A DNA stretch of 14,810 nt from an uncultured Pseudomonadales bacterium (GTDB taxonomy: Bacteria > Pseudomonadota > Gammaproteobacteria > Pseudomonadales > IMCC2047): assembly GCA_947258895.1 (NCBI GenBank), contig CAMYKE010000071.1:1-14810 (forward strand), in the 5' to 3' direction. Within the stretch, counting starts at the first letter, position 1. Each line of letters opens with the position of its first letter. The notes beneath the pieces were generated by a model. That model ran no database searches. It had not been told where the DNA came from and saw only the letters and a program-made list of their open reading frames with translations. Both the position numbers and the translations under genes were made by a program. Positions 1-8,384 of this stretch are shown piece after piece.

Positions 1-341
1 TTTTTTTTTTTTTTTTTAAAACACTGATAATGCTTCTTGCAACCGCCGCTAGAGCGGCAGGCAGCGAGCGCCATTATGGGAATTTGCTGTCAATTATCAA
101 TATGTGCACTGCAAAATATTTTTATTGCTAGCGGGGTAAAATTCGGTCTTTGAAGCGTAGAATGATTACCAGGTTTGCCAGCATGCCCCGGGCTGTTTTG
201 GTGAAATGCCTATGGGTGCTTTAGCGTTCGCAAAGATTACTTATCTGGATTACAGTATTGCCAGACGCTACGCCAGGCTGACTGTGTGCCGTGGGCATTG
301 CGCGTGCTGGCAATCGGCGTTCTGATACCGGGAGAGTTGCA
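1..341. other. No gene recognised; T17 tract at the left edge
   Basis: The stretch opens with 17 consecutive T residues, which may be a contig end or assembly boundary. A short GC-rich inverted repeat (GCCGC at 45-49, GCGGC at 54-58) follows, without a T tract on the correct side for an intrinsic terminator. Several A/T-rich hexamers resemble -10 boxes (TAGAAT at 158-163, TAAAAT near 137), but none has a matching -35 box at 16-18 bp. I therefore call no promoter for the macro-domain gene downstream. Reading frames here are short and not recognisable. Confidence 0.5.
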
Positions 342-878
342 GTGGCCAACATCGAGATTATCTACGGGGATATTCTGTCGCAGGCGGCAGAGGCGCTCGT
401 ATGTCCCGCCCACAAGCACCTGGTTCGCGGCAGGGCGCTGTCCGCGCAAATCTATGATCGGGCGGGCTCCGGGCTGGTTGAGGAGTGCGCTGGAGTGGAC
501 GAATGTGCTGTGGGTGAGGCCCGCTTGACCAAAGCCTACGACCTGCCGTTCGACTACATCTTGCACACCGTAACGCCGCAATGGAGTAGTGGCGACCAGT
601 GGGGAACGACGGCGGTGGGGCAGCTACGAGCGTGTTATCGGAGCGTGTTGGAACTGGCGCTGGCCCAGCAGATTGCCACCCTGGTCTTTCCCGCATTGGG
701 CGCGGGCACCAATCGCTTCCCTCATTCGATTGCGGCGCACCTGGCGCTGGACGAGCTTAATGGGTATGGCGACCGCTTCGACTGCTTGACGGTGTGCCTG
801 CACCGGCGCCACTATCACCGCGAGTGGCTAAATGTTGCGCAGCGATTCTATCCTCGGCTGCTGGAAGGTAACGCGTAG
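342..878 (+). CDS. Divergent macro-domain protein (ADP-ribose-binding fold)
   Basis: Macro domains bind ADP-ribose or related nucleotides, and some remove ADP-ribose from proteins or deacetylate O-acetyl-ADP-ribose. I place the start at GTG 342 because GGGAGAG lies just upstream (330-336) and the fold begins there. This gives 178 aa; an ATG-less upstream extension to 291 adds residues unlike the family. Visible landmarks are GDI (9-11), an RAG turn (40-42), VGEARLT (57-63), LPFDYILHT (68-76), CYRSVLELA (98-106) and FPALGAGTNRFP (116-127). Aligned without gaps to the usual first loop (NAAN...GGGGVDGAI), this protein reads CPAH at 21-24 and VRGRALSAQI at 28-37, so the usual Asn and Asp residues are absent. 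In the second loop the usual STG.YGFP is GAGTNRFP. The fold is secure; nucleotide binding or catalysis is uncertain. No operon partner is visible. Confidence 0.8.
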   Translation: MANIEIIYGDILSQAAEALVCPAHKHLVRGRALSAQIYDRAGSGLVEECAGVDECAVGEARLTKAYDLPFDYILHTVTPQWSSGDQWGTTAVGQLRACYRSVLELALAQQIATLVFPALGAGTNRFPHSIAAHLALDELNGYGDRFDCLTVCLHRRHYHREWLNVAQRFYPRLLEGNA

Positions 879-1573
879 CGCCGAATTACGCGGGCCTTTT
901 GAGTTCGTTGACCCATACACCACTCAACGGAACGATTAACGCGCTGTTGGCATTGAGCAAGTACAGTCTGATCCTGGCTTTGAGTCCCTTTCTTCTCTTT
1001 TCGTGGTTGTATCAGGCGAAAATCGAGCATGATTTTTTGGGCTGTGGCTTGAACGACAGAGTAATTCGGGGATGGTGTACTCAACTAACCGCCATATCTC
1101 ACCGATTCGGCGATCCAATGCCCAGAAGCCTTGTCAGTACAGTGCGAATTGCCTTTTTGGTTTCTCGCCGGATCTTGCACGCTGTAAGGAATTTTTCTCC
1201 TGCTGCTATAGCGACGGCTATCCCCTTCGTCGGAAAACCCCGTACACCGCACAATCTCTCGGCGATAATTCCAAAAAATCGGTGAGATATGGCGGCTAAC
1301 TCTCGCCATTCGCACGTCTCGGCTGTAGCCCTGATCGTATCTAAAACCAAAGGTTTAAATGGGGATGTTATTCTTCAGCGGGAGTTAACTTTTTTACACT
1401 GGTGGGGACCCCAATTGATATCCCTCTGCACCCTGCCTGTCTGCAGCTTCGAGAGAGGTGGAGGATAGCTAAGCTCGGCAATTACGAATCTTGCAGGCGA
1501 ATACCCTTATAACACCCTAATACAGGTGTCTTGTGGAGTACTACCATCTGCCTGGAATAGACCCTGTTTTTAT
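879..1573. other. Gene-poor stretch containing a MITE-like element
   Basis: About 690 bp lie between the macro-domain gene and the tRNA-Pro gene. The only clear structure is the inverted-repeat element at 1089-1295. Reading frames on both strands are short, overlap one another and match nothing I recognise. The frame starting at 899 encodes one hydrophobic run of about 20 residues before entering the element. It could be the remnant of a small membrane protein, but nothing supports this beyond hydrophobicity. The rest (1300-1570) shows only small local palindromes such as GGGGACCCC near 1405. Confidence 0.5.
1089..1295. mobile_element. MITE-like element, 207 bp, perfect 19-bp terminal inverted repeats
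   Basis: The left end CCGCCATATCTCACCGATT (1089-1107) is the exact reverse complement of the right end (1277-1295). A direct CTAA lies immediately outside both ends (1085-1088 and 1296-1299), as expected for a target-site duplication. A TA duplication is an alternative reading (1086-1087 and 1297-1298). There is no transposase and no convincing coding sequence inside, so this would be a non-autonomous element mobilised in trans. The length, repeat length and flanking duplication all fit a bacterial MITE. I do not recognise the family, and no second copy is present in the window. Confidence 0.75.
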
Positions 1574-1650
1574 TGGTCGGAGTGAGAGGATTTGAACCTC
1601 CGACCCCCTCGTCCCGAACGAGGTGCGCTACCAGGCTGCGCCACACTCCG
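1574..1650 (-). tRNA. tRNA-Pro(CGG), with encoded CCA
   Basis: Read on the minus strand, the 7-bp acceptor stem CGGAGTG pairs with CACTCCG. A D-arm with AGCCTGGTAGC follows, then the anticodon stem CCTCG/CGAGG around the 7-base loop TTCGGGA, giving anticodon CGG with G at position 37. The T-arm contains GGTTCAAATCC, the discriminator base is A, and CCA is encoded at 1574-1576. The sequence closely resembles bacterial proline tRNAs that read CCG codons. It begins 22 bp after the ispB stop codon on the same strand. Its 3' end faces the gene-poor left region. Confidence 0.97.
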
Positions 1651-1662
1651 ACCGCGGCGCGT

Positions 1663-1691
1663 ATTCTAGCGATTAATTGGTGCGATTAACA
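1663..1691 (-). promoter_or_regulatory. Possible tRNA-Pro promoter with GC-rich discriminator
   Basis: On the minus strand a TAGAAT -10 box (plus-strand 1663-1668) lies 12 bp before the mature tRNA 5' end and is followed by a very GC-rich stretch, as in stringently controlled stable-RNA promoters. The -35 region at 17-bp spacing (1686-1691, TGTTAA) is a poor match and overlaps the end of ispB. Co-transcription with ispB is the alternative. Confidence 0.4.
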
Positions 1692-2641
1692 GCCAGTTCG
1701 ACCAAATCGTTCAGCGCATCCCGGTAGCGGTTGCGGGGCAATAATTGCAACAATTCGCGGGCTGCATCTGCTTCGCGGAGGGCACATTTCCGGGTGTAGT
1801 CCAGGGCGCCGCAATTGCGCACCAGGCTGATGATTTCGGCCATGTGCTCATGGTTGTCTTCCTTGACGGCGGCGCGAATGAGCTTGGCCTGCTCGGTGCT
1901 GCAATTTTCCAGCGTATAGATAAGCGGCAGCGTCATTTTGCCTTCGGCCAGGTCGTCGCCAACATTCTTGCCCATTTCAGCCACGTCGCCATCGTAATCG
2001 AGCAGGTCATCAATAAGCTGGAAAGTCAGGCCGAGCTTCATTCCGTAGTCGCGAAGCGCGACCTGCAGTGTCTTATCTACGCCGGACAGCACGGCGCTGG
2101 TATGGGACGAAGCCTGGAATAACACGGCGGTTTTCGCCTGGATGACTTCCAGGTACTCTTTCTGCGTGAGGTTGTCGTTATGCGCATTGACCAGTTGCCG
2201 CACTTCTCCCTCTGAAATGAGGTTGGTGCTGTTGGCGAGGATCTGCATGATTTGCATATCGCCCAGTTCGACCATCATCTGGAAGGCGCGTGAATACAGG
2301 AAGTCGCCGACCAGTACGCTGGACGCATTGCCCCACACAGCATTCGCGGTAGAGCGCCCGCGCCGTAGCTCCGACATGTCGACCACATCGTCGTGCAGTA
2401 AGGTGGCGGTGTGCAGGAATTCAATAATGGTCGCGAGGAGGGTGTGTTTTTCGCCCTGGTAGCCGCAACAACGGGCGCTCAAGAGGACCAGCAGCGGCCG
2501 CACGCGTTTGCCGCCGCCGTCGACGAGGTACTGACTGATAGTTTCGACAAGATCTACCTCGGAGTGCAGCTGATCCAGGATGCGCCTGTTAACGGCATCA
2601 AACTCGGTTGCTACTACTGCAAATACGTCCTTTGGACTCAT
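1673..2641 (-). CDS. ispB: Octaprenyl (polyprenyl) diphosphate synthase IspB
   Basis: A trans-polyprenyl diphosphate synthase adds IPP units to an allylic primer to make the long side chain of ubiquinone or menaquinone. The 322-aa product has the family length (E. coli about 323). Visible motifs are GGGKRVRP (42-49, IPP and primer binding), the first Asp-rich motif DDVVD (84-88) followed by the RRG arginines, and the second Asp-rich motif DDLLD (211-215) within [13 protein letters not shown]. Both Mg-binding motifs are intact. The ATG at 2639-2641 fits the N-terminus of IspB homologues, although no good Shine-Dalgarno is visible. It is divergent from rplU, as in many gammaproteobacteria, and has its own promoter. 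The exact chain length (C40 or C45) cannot be read from the sequence. Confidence 0.95.
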   Translation of the reverse strand: MSPKDVFAVVATEFDAVNRRILDQLHSEVDLVETISQYLVDGGGKRVRPLLVLLSARCCGYQGEKHTLLATIIEFLHTATLLHDDVVDMSELRRGRSTANAVWGNASSVLVGDFLYSRAFQMMVELGDMQIMQILANSTNLISEGEVRQLVNAHNDNLTQKEYLEVIQAKTAVLFQASSHTSAVLSGVDKTLQVALRDYGMKLGLTFQLIDDLLDYDGDVAEMGKNVGDDLAEGKMTLPLIYTLENCSTEQAKLIRAAVKEDNHEHMAEIISLVRNCGALDYTRKCALREADAARELLQLLPRNRYRDALNDLVELAVNRTN

Positions 2642-2679
2642 CGATAAATCAGGCGATTAACTCGGATATGAGGGCGGGA

Positions 2680-2708
2680 ATACTAGGTGGGCGGGGGTTC
2701 CGTGTCAA
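2680..2708 (-). promoter_or_regulatory. ispB promoter, sigma-70 type
   Basis: On the minus strand a perfect TTGACA -35 box (plus-strand 2703-2708) is followed after exactly 17 bp by TAGTAT (2680-2685, four of six consensus bases). The predicted start near 2674 leaves a leader of about 33 nt before the ispB ATG. Confidence 0.65.
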
Positions 2709-2833
2709 TACAGCACACCGCTATTTCGCAGCATAGCGCGCGTTTCCAGGCGTCATACGGCGGCGTTCCGTCGCGGGGTGCCTCGAACGTGGAAAAAAAC
2801 GCTCGAATAGCGGGTTTATTTGATTCATCTCGC

Positions 2834-2862
2834 TTGATTGCCATGGGATGTTACCGTAAAAT
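2834..2862 (+). promoter_or_regulatory. rplU-rpmA promoter, sigma-70 type
   Basis: TTGATT (2834-2839) and TAAAAT (2857-2862, five of six consensus bases) are separated by 17 bp. Transcription would begin near 2869 and give a leader of about 80 nt before rplU. The leader contains a small nested inverted repeat (TCGCC 2880-2884, GGCGA 2900-2904) followed by TTTTATT. This could be an attenuator or a protein-binding hairpin, but the stem is short. Confidence 0.65.
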
Positions 2863-2950
2863 CTCGCCCCCTGTTGACCTCGCCAGACTAGCCCATCGGG
2901 GCGATTTTATTCGGCCAGGCTACGTGGCAAGGGTATTTCGGAGAAGAGTA

Positions 2951-3589
2951 ATGTACGCAGTATTTAAGAGTGGCGGTAAACAGCACCGTGTTCAGGAAGG
3001 CGATACCGTCAGGTTGGAGAAGCTGGAAGTTGAAACCGGTTCCATGGTCGATTTTGATGAAGTCCTGGTCGTCGGTGAAGGCGAATCCATCAGTATTGGC
3101 GCGCCTTATGTCAGTGGTAGCGTGGTTAGCGGGGAAGTGGTAAGTCATGGTCGCGCGGCCAAGGTTAACATCATCAAGTTTCGCCGTCGCAAGCATCACA
3201 TGAAGCGTGCCGGCCACCGCCAGTGGTTTACCGAAGTGAAGATTACCGGTATCGCCTCCAGTAGCGCGGCGCCTGCTGCCGGCAAAGCGGCCCCCGAGGT
3301 GAAAGCAGCACCCAGCGCGGAACCGGCTCCCAAAGAAGAAGCAGCAACTCCCAGAGTTGAAGCGGCACCGAAAGCGGCTGCTGAGGCCGGAGCGGGTGAC
3401 CTGAGTGCCATCAAGGGCGTCGGCCCGGCGATGATCGAAAAACTGGCTGGTGCCGGAATTCCGAACCTCGAGGCCCTGGCCGGATTGAGCGACGCCGACA
3501 AGGCGCGGATTGGCGAAGAGCTGAATATTGCGGCAAAATTGGATGCCTGGATCGAACAGGCTAAAGAACTGGTTTCAGGAGAGGGTTAG
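2951..3589 (+). CDS. rplU: 50S ribosomal protein L21 with C-terminal helix-hairpin-helix-like extension
   Basis: L21 is a primary 23S rRNA-binding protein of the large subunit. The start is ATG 2951, preceded by GGAG at 2940-2943 and followed by [11 protein letters not shown], the canonical L21 N-terminus. The open frame extends upstream to 2687, but that part spans the promoter and is not L21-like. Residues 1-100 form the complete L21 core, with the basic [18 protein letters not shown] segment near 74-91. A low-complexity Ala/Pro/Glu/Lys linker (about 102-148) leads to a compact domain (about 149-208) with [16 protein letters not shown] and [12 protein letters not shown]. This resembles helix-hairpin-helix modules appended to some other bacterial L21 proteins. 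The product is 212 aa, against about 103 for ordinary L21. It is co-transcribed with rpmA, which starts 3 bp after the stop codon. Confidence 0.95.
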   Translation: MYAVFKSGGKQHRVQEGDTVRLEKLEVETGSMVDFDEVLVVGEGESISIGAPYVSGSVVSGEVVSHGRAAKVNIIKFRRRKHHMKRAGHRQWFTEVKITGIASSSAAPAAGKAAPEVKAAPSAEPAPKEEAATPRVEAAPKAAAEAGAGDLSAIKGVGPAMIEKLAGAGIPNLEALAGLSDADKARIGEELNIAAKLDAWIEQAKELVSGEG

Positions 3590-3592
3590 AAA

Positions 3593-3856
3593 ATGGCGCA
3601 TAAAAAAGCAGGCGGTAGCACCCGCAACGGTCGCGATTCGGAATCCAAACGGCTTGGCGTAAAGCGTTTTGGAGACGAGGCAGTGAAGGCCGGTAACATT
3701 ATCGTTCGCCAGCGAGGCACCCGCTTTCATCCGGGCGAGAACGTAGGGTGTGGCAAGGACCACACGTTGTTTGCCACGGCGGACGGCGTAGTCAAATTCA
3801 AGGTCAAGGGCGCCAGGAAGCGTAAATTTGTTAGCGTCGAGGCGGCTGCTTCCTGA
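3593..3856 (+). CDS. rpmA: 50S ribosomal protein L27
   Basis: L27 sits at the peptidyl-transferase centre, and its N-terminal tail reaches toward the P-site tRNA. The 87-aa product begins [16 protein letters not shown], the standard processed-type L27 N-terminus without the cleavable leader seen in Firmicutes. It continues with the conserved [15 protein letters not shown] and GKDHTLFA segments. Length and sequence are typical. It begins 3 bp after rplU, with the Shine-Dalgarno (CAGGAGAGG) inside the rplU end, so the two are translated from one message. A strong intrinsic terminator follows it. Confidence 0.98.
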   Translation: MAHKKAGGSTRNGRDSESKRLGVKRFGDEAVKAGNIIVRQRGTRFHPGENVGCGKDHTLFATADGVVKFKVKGARKRKFVSVEAAAS

Positions 3857-3877
3857 ATAAAGCCAGAGCGACTAAAG

Positions 3878-3902
3878 AGCCCCGCACTCGCGGGGCTTTT
3901 TT
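3878..3902 (+). terminator. Intrinsic terminator after rpmA
   Basis: AGCCCCGC (3878-3885) pairs perfectly with GCGGGGCT (3890-3897) around the loop ACTC. The run TTTTTT (3897-3902) follows. This is a textbook terminator separating rplU-rpmA from obgE. Confidence 0.93.
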
Positions 3903-4010
3903 GTTTGGCGATGAGCCAAATTCCGATGCTCGGGTTCAGACCTCGGATCTGAAGTAAGGTGCTGTTGTGCCTCAGGTTAGAAGTAAAGTGTGCGAGGGCA
4001 TGAAGGGTAG

Positions 4011-5231
<1,221 letters not shown>

Positions 5232-5247
5232 GGGTCGGGGTTAGCGA

Positions 5248-6402
5248 ATGGGGGAACGGGCGTCGCAGGAACTCGAGGAACAATGGCACAAGCTGGCCGC
5301 TGCACGTCGTTGCGTTGTGAAAATCGGCAGCGCACTGTTGACCGCTGATGGTGCGGGGCTGGACCGCGACGCGATTGCCGGCTGGGTCGACCAGTTGGCT
5401 TCCCTGAAGCGGCAGGGCCTCGAAATCGTGCTGGTATCATCCGGCTCGATTGCGGAGGGTATGTCGCGACTCGGCCTCACCCAGCGTCCCCATGAGTTGC
5501 ATCGCTTGCAGGCTTCGGCAGCCGTTGGGCAAATGGGCCTGGTGCAGGCCTATGAGTCGAATTTCCAGCGCTTCCAGATGCATACGGCGCAAATTCTGTT
5601 GACCCATGACGATCTGTCGAGTCGCCAGCGCTACCTGAATGCGCGTAGCACGGTGCGGGAGTTGCTGAAGTTAGGCGTAGTGCCGGTAATCAACGAGAAT
5701 GACACGGTCGTTACCGATGAAATACGTTTTGGCGACAATGATTCATTGGGTGCGCTCGTGGCCAATCTGATCGAGGCGGATGCGCTGGTTATCTTGACCG
5801 ATCGAGCTGGGCTTTATGACATGGATCCGCGCGTCCATAGTTCGGCAAAACTGGTGCCACAGGCGTACGCCCATGATGCCCAACTCGATCAAATGGCCGC
5901 TGGCGGCGGCGGGCGATTGGGTCGTGGCGGCATGATCACGAAGATTAACGCGGCGCGGACGGCGGCGCGTTCCGGCGCGCTTACGGTAATTGCCGGCGGC
6001 CGCGAGCAGCAAATCCTGACTCGCCTGTTTGCCGGGGAGCGGCTCGGTACGCTGCTGGCGCCCGATGTGGCGCCACTGGATGCGCGCAAGCAGTGGCTGG
6101 CGGGACACTTGCAGGCCAAGGGTCGTCTGGTGCTGGATGATGGCGCGGTGCGGGTCTTGCGGGAAAGCGGCCGTAGCCTGTTAGCCGTGGGCGTTCGGGA
6201 TTGCTACGGCGCCTTCGTGCGCGGCGATATGGTGGATTGTGAAAACCTGCAGGGCCAGCGCATCGCGCGCGGGCTGGTAAATTACAATGCCGATGAGGTC
6301 GGGCGGATCAAGGGGCGTTCCAGCGATTCGATTGAATCCGTCCTCGGCTATGTGAGCGAACCGGAGCTGATCCACCGGGACAATATGGTGGTGACGGGCT
6401 AA
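5248..6402 (+). CDS. proB: Glutamate 5-kinase with PUA domain
   Basis: ProB phosphorylates L-glutamate to gamma-glutamyl phosphate, the first and feedback-controlled step of proline synthesis. The 384-aa product has an N-terminal amino-acid-kinase domain: [10 protein letters not shown] (23-32), VSSGSIAEG (63-71), INENDTV (148-154), FGDND (161-165) and LTDRAGLY (183-190). A Gly-rich GGMITK loop lies near 225-230. A C-terminal PUA domain (about 290-384) ends [19 protein letters not shown]. Relative to E. coli ProB (367 aa) there are about 15 extra N-terminal residues, so a later start is possible, but no better initiation codon is evident. It follows obgE by 16 bp, an arrangement seen in Pseudomonas. 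proA is not in the window. Confidence 0.96.
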   Translation: MGERASQELEEQWHKLAAARRCVVKIGSALLTADGAGLDRDAIAGWVDQLASLKRQGLEIVLVSSGSIAEGMSRLGLTQRPHELHRLQASAAVGQMGLVQAYESNFQRFQMHTAQILLTHDDLSSRQRYLNARSTVRELLKLGVVPVINENDTVVTDEIRFGDNDSLGALVANLIEADALVILTDRAGLYDMDPRVHSSAKLVPQAYAHDAQLDQMAAGGGGRLGRGGMITKINAARTAARSGALTVIAGGREQQILTRLFAGERLGTLLAPDVAPLDARKQWLAGHLQAKGRLVLDDGAVRVLRESGRSLLAVGVRDCYGAFVRGDMVDCENLQGQRIARGLVNYNADEVGRIKGRSSDSIESVLGYVSEPELIHRDNMVVTG

Positions 6403-6692
6403 AACGCGCCGGCAGAAAAAAATGCCGGACTAATCCGGCATTTGACCTTGGCGTTCAGGCGGCTCTTCCAGCGCGCCGCCTTGTTCTTTTTGATGATTCC
6501 CTTGTTGGCCATGCCGTCGACCTTGGGAACAGCGGCCAGGTACGCCGCCTGTGCGGCTGCATGATTGCCGGTTTCGATCTCGGCCTGTACCTTCTTGACA
6601 TAGGTGCGCACCATGGAGCGCAAGCTGGCATTGTGCTCTCTGTTTACTATCGCTTGCCTGGCGCGTTTCTTGGATCCCGGGTTGTTTGCCAC
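6399..6692 (-). CDS. rpsT: 30S ribosomal protein S20, 3' end runs through the terminator
   Basis: S20 is a primary 16S rRNA-binding protein. The start is GTG (6690-6692) with AAGGA about 8 nt upstream, reading as [14 protein letters not shown]. Residues 1-84, up to [13 protein letters not shown], match the family well, including [14 protein letters not shown]. The frame then does not stop. It continues [13 protein letters not shown], encoded by the terminator stem-loop and its T run, and ends at TAG 6399-6401, overlapping the proB stop codon. The 97-aa length exceeds the usual 86-92. One extra base at the AAA codon for K84 (plus-strand 6441-6443) would give a stop codon inside the terminator loop and an 87-aa product. 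The annotated tail is therefore either a real non-stop arrangement or a frameshift/base-call error. Confidence 0.93.
   Translation of the reverse strand: MANNPGSKKRARQAIVNREHNASLRSMVRTYVKKVQAEIETGNHAAAQAAYLAAVPKVDGMANKGIIKKNKAARWKSRLNAKVKCRISPAFFSAGAF
6414..6443 (-). terminator. Intrinsic terminator of rpsT (weaker for proB)
   Basis: AAATGCCGGA (6420-6429) and TCCGGCATTT (6434-6443) form a perfect 10-bp stem around a 4-base loop. On the minus strand it is followed by seven T residues (complement of A 6416-6422), giving a strong terminator for rpsT. On the plus strand only TTT follows, so termination of proB would be weaker. The element lies inside the open rpsT frame. Confidence 0.9.
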
Positions 6693-6748
6693 AGTGATTT
6701 CCTTCGCTACTATTGATTAATAAATCGGGTTCAAATTTTGGACGCGAG

Positions 6749-6777
6749 ATCATGCCCTGTTGATGGTTGCTTGTCAA
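6749..6777 (-). promoter_or_regulatory. rpsT promoter, sigma-70 type
   Basis: On the minus strand a perfect TTGACA (plus-strand 6772-6777) is separated by 17 bp from CATGAT (6749-6754, four of six consensus bases). The predicted start near 6742 gives a leader of about 50 nt with AAGGA before the GTG start codon. Confidence 0.6.
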
Positions 6778-6824
6778 CGGTTTTCAGGCATTCGCATCAC
6801 TTAAGCGGGGGCGCGATCTGGCGG

Positions 6825-6853
6825 TTGGAAATTGCTATTTATCTCGCTATGAT
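6825..6853 (+). promoter_or_regulatory. murJ promoter, sigma-70 type
   Basis: TTGGAA (6825-6830) and TATGAT (6848-6853, five of six consensus bases) are 17 bp apart. Transcription would begin near 6860, about 37 nt before the murJ start codon. This promoter and the rpsT promoter diverge with about 47 bp between their -35 boxes. Confidence 0.65.
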
Positions 6854-6896
6854 GCCGTGAACCGCGCAGCAGCGGGATTATTACAAGGGCACTCAT

Positions 6897-8384
6897 TTGC
6901 CGAACCAAACCGACCCGATCCAGCCGACCGAAAAATCCAGCCCGCAATCTGATGCTAACCTGAAATCCACTGCAACGGTGGGTGGCTTCACGATGTTGTC
7001 GCGGGTGCTGGGCTTAGTTCGGGATGTGGTAATCGCGAATTTCGTGGGCGCCTCGGCAAGTACCGATGCCTTTATCGTGGCATTCAAGGTCCCCAACTTC
7101 CTGCGCCGCCTGTTCGCCGAGGGCGCCTTTGCCCAGGCTTTTGTGCCGGTGTTGTCCGAATATCGGGAGACCCGGGACTTTGCGGCGATCAAGTCACTGG
7201 TGGATCATGTCTGCGGCACGCTGGGCCTCATCCTGGTGCTGATTACCGCGCTGTCCATTGTCGCCGCGCCGGTGATCACGATGATATTCGCTCCCGGCTT
7301 TATTCAGTATCCCGAGAAGATCGCCCTGGCCGCCGAAATGTTGCAGTTGACGTTTCCCTACCTGTTATTGATTTCCCTGACCGCGTTTGCTGGCTCGATC
7401 CTGAACAGCTATGGCAAGTTTGCTGCGCCGGCCTTCACCCCGGCACTCCTGAATATCGCCATGATCGGCAGTGTGTTGTTCCTGGCGCCGCAGCTCGAGC
7501 GACCGGCCATGGCGCTTGCCTGGGGTGTGCTGCTGGCGGGCCTGCTGCAGTTGGCATTCCAGGTGCCATTCCTGGCGCCGCTGCAATTGGTGCCCAGGCC
7601 AAGGATCGATCGGCTGCATCCGGGCGTGCGGCAAATATTCAAGCTGATGATTCCGGCCTTGTTCGGCGTATCCGTCAGCCAGATTAACCTGTTGCTGGAC
7701 ACGGTGCTGGCCTCGTTCCTGCAGACCGGAAGCGTATCCTGGTTGTACTTCTCCGATCGCCTGGTGGAACTTCCCCTCGGCGTGTTCGGTATCGCCATCG
7801 CGACGGTGATTTTGCCAACACTCTCCCGCCAGCATACCGGCCAATCGACCCGCGCCTACCAGGCTACCCTGGACTGGGCCCTGCGCCTGGTGTGTGTGAT
7901 CGGCATGCCGGCGGCGCTCGCATTGTTCATGCTGGCTGAGCCGTTGTTGATCACCTTATTTCAATACGGTGCAATGGGCGAGCGGGACGTGCAGATGGCC
8001 GCAATGAGCCTGCGAGCCTATTCCTTCGGGTTGCTGGCCTTTATGTTTATCAAGGTGCTTGCGCCTGGATACTTTTCGCGGCAGGACACGCGCACCCCGG
8101 TGCGCATCGCGGTCTGGGCGATGGTGGCAAACATGGTGCTAAACCTGATCCTCGTGTGGCCGCTGCAGCACGCGGGCCTCGCCCTGGCTACCTCGCTGTC
8201 GGCCTTTCTCAATGCCGGTATGTTGTTAATCGGGCTGCACAGGTTGGGTATTTATAGTTTGCTGCCGGGTTGGTCCGTGCTCGTGGCACCGGGCGGGCAA
8301 TCTCGCAGCGCTGTGCGGCGCCGGCGCTGCCAGCTATTTCGTGTTGTTGGCCCTGTTGGGCTCGCGTTTACGGCACTTCCGTAA
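6897..8384 (+). CDS. murJ: Lipid II flippase MurJ, 3' end frameshifted and shortened
   Basis: MurJ is the essential inner-membrane flippase that moves lipid II across the membrane for peptidoglycan synthesis. A TTG start at 6897 is favoured because AAGGG (6885-6889) precedes it and no in-frame ATG lies upstream of the conserved LKSTATVGGFTMLSRVLGLVRD. The hallmark segment STDAFIVAFKVPNFLRRLFAEGAF follows. The MVF-type hydrophobic helices run to about residue 463 (PGWSVLV). After that the frame becomes basic and non-hydrophobic (GGQSRSAVRRRRCQ) and stops at 8384. The expected ending is present in the +1 frame (8287-8388). Between the two, about 25-30 residues that form the penultimate helix in homologues seem to be missing. 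Net loss of bases is thus likely, either a real deletion or an assembly fault. The 495-aa reading frame should be regarded as damaged. Confidence 0.9.
   Translation: MPNQTDPIQPTEKSSPQSDANLKSTATVGGFTMLSRVLGLVRDVVIANFVGASASTDAFIVAFKVPNFLRRLFAEGAFAQAFVPVLSEYRETRDFAAIKSLVDHVCGTLGLILVLITALSIVAAPVITMIFAPGFIQYPEKIALAAEMLQLTFPYLLLISLTAFAGSILNSYGKFAAPAFTPALLNIAMIGSVLFLAPQLERPAMALAWGVLLAGLLQLAFQVPFLAPLQLVPRPRIDRLHPGVRQIFKLMIPALFGVSVSQINLLLDTVLASFLQTGSVSWLYFSDRLVELPLGVFGIAIATVILPTLSRQHTGQSTRAYQATLDWALRLVCVIGMPAALALFMLAEPLLITLFQYGAMGERDVQMAAMSLRAYSFGLLAFMFIKVLAPGYFSRQDTRTPVRIAVWAMVANMVLNLILVWPLQHAGLALATSLSAFLNAGMLLIGLHRLGIYSLLPGWSVLVAPGGQSRSAVRRRRCQLFRVVGPVGLAFTALP

Noticed and set aside
1..17. T17 tract as a biological feature
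   Set aside because: Its position at the very first base makes a contig end or sequencing artefact more likely than a functional element.
45..58. GCCGC/GCGGC inverted repeat near the left edge as a terminator
   Set aside because: The stem is only 5 bp and no T tract follows directly on either strand.
899..1285. Plus-strand frame of 128 codons with one hydrophobic segment
   Set aside because: It needs a TTG start, runs through the MITE-like element and has no recognisable domain. At most it is a remnant of a small membrane protein.
1289..1468. 59-codon plus-strand frame beginning inside the right end of the MITE-like element
   Set aside because: No ribosome-binding site, no recognisable similarity, and the start lies in the inverted repeat.
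2687..2950. Open N-terminal extension of about 88 residues in frame with rplU
   Set aside because: It spans the divergent promoters and leader, is not L21-like, and a good Shine-Dalgarno plus the canonical L21 start are at 2951.
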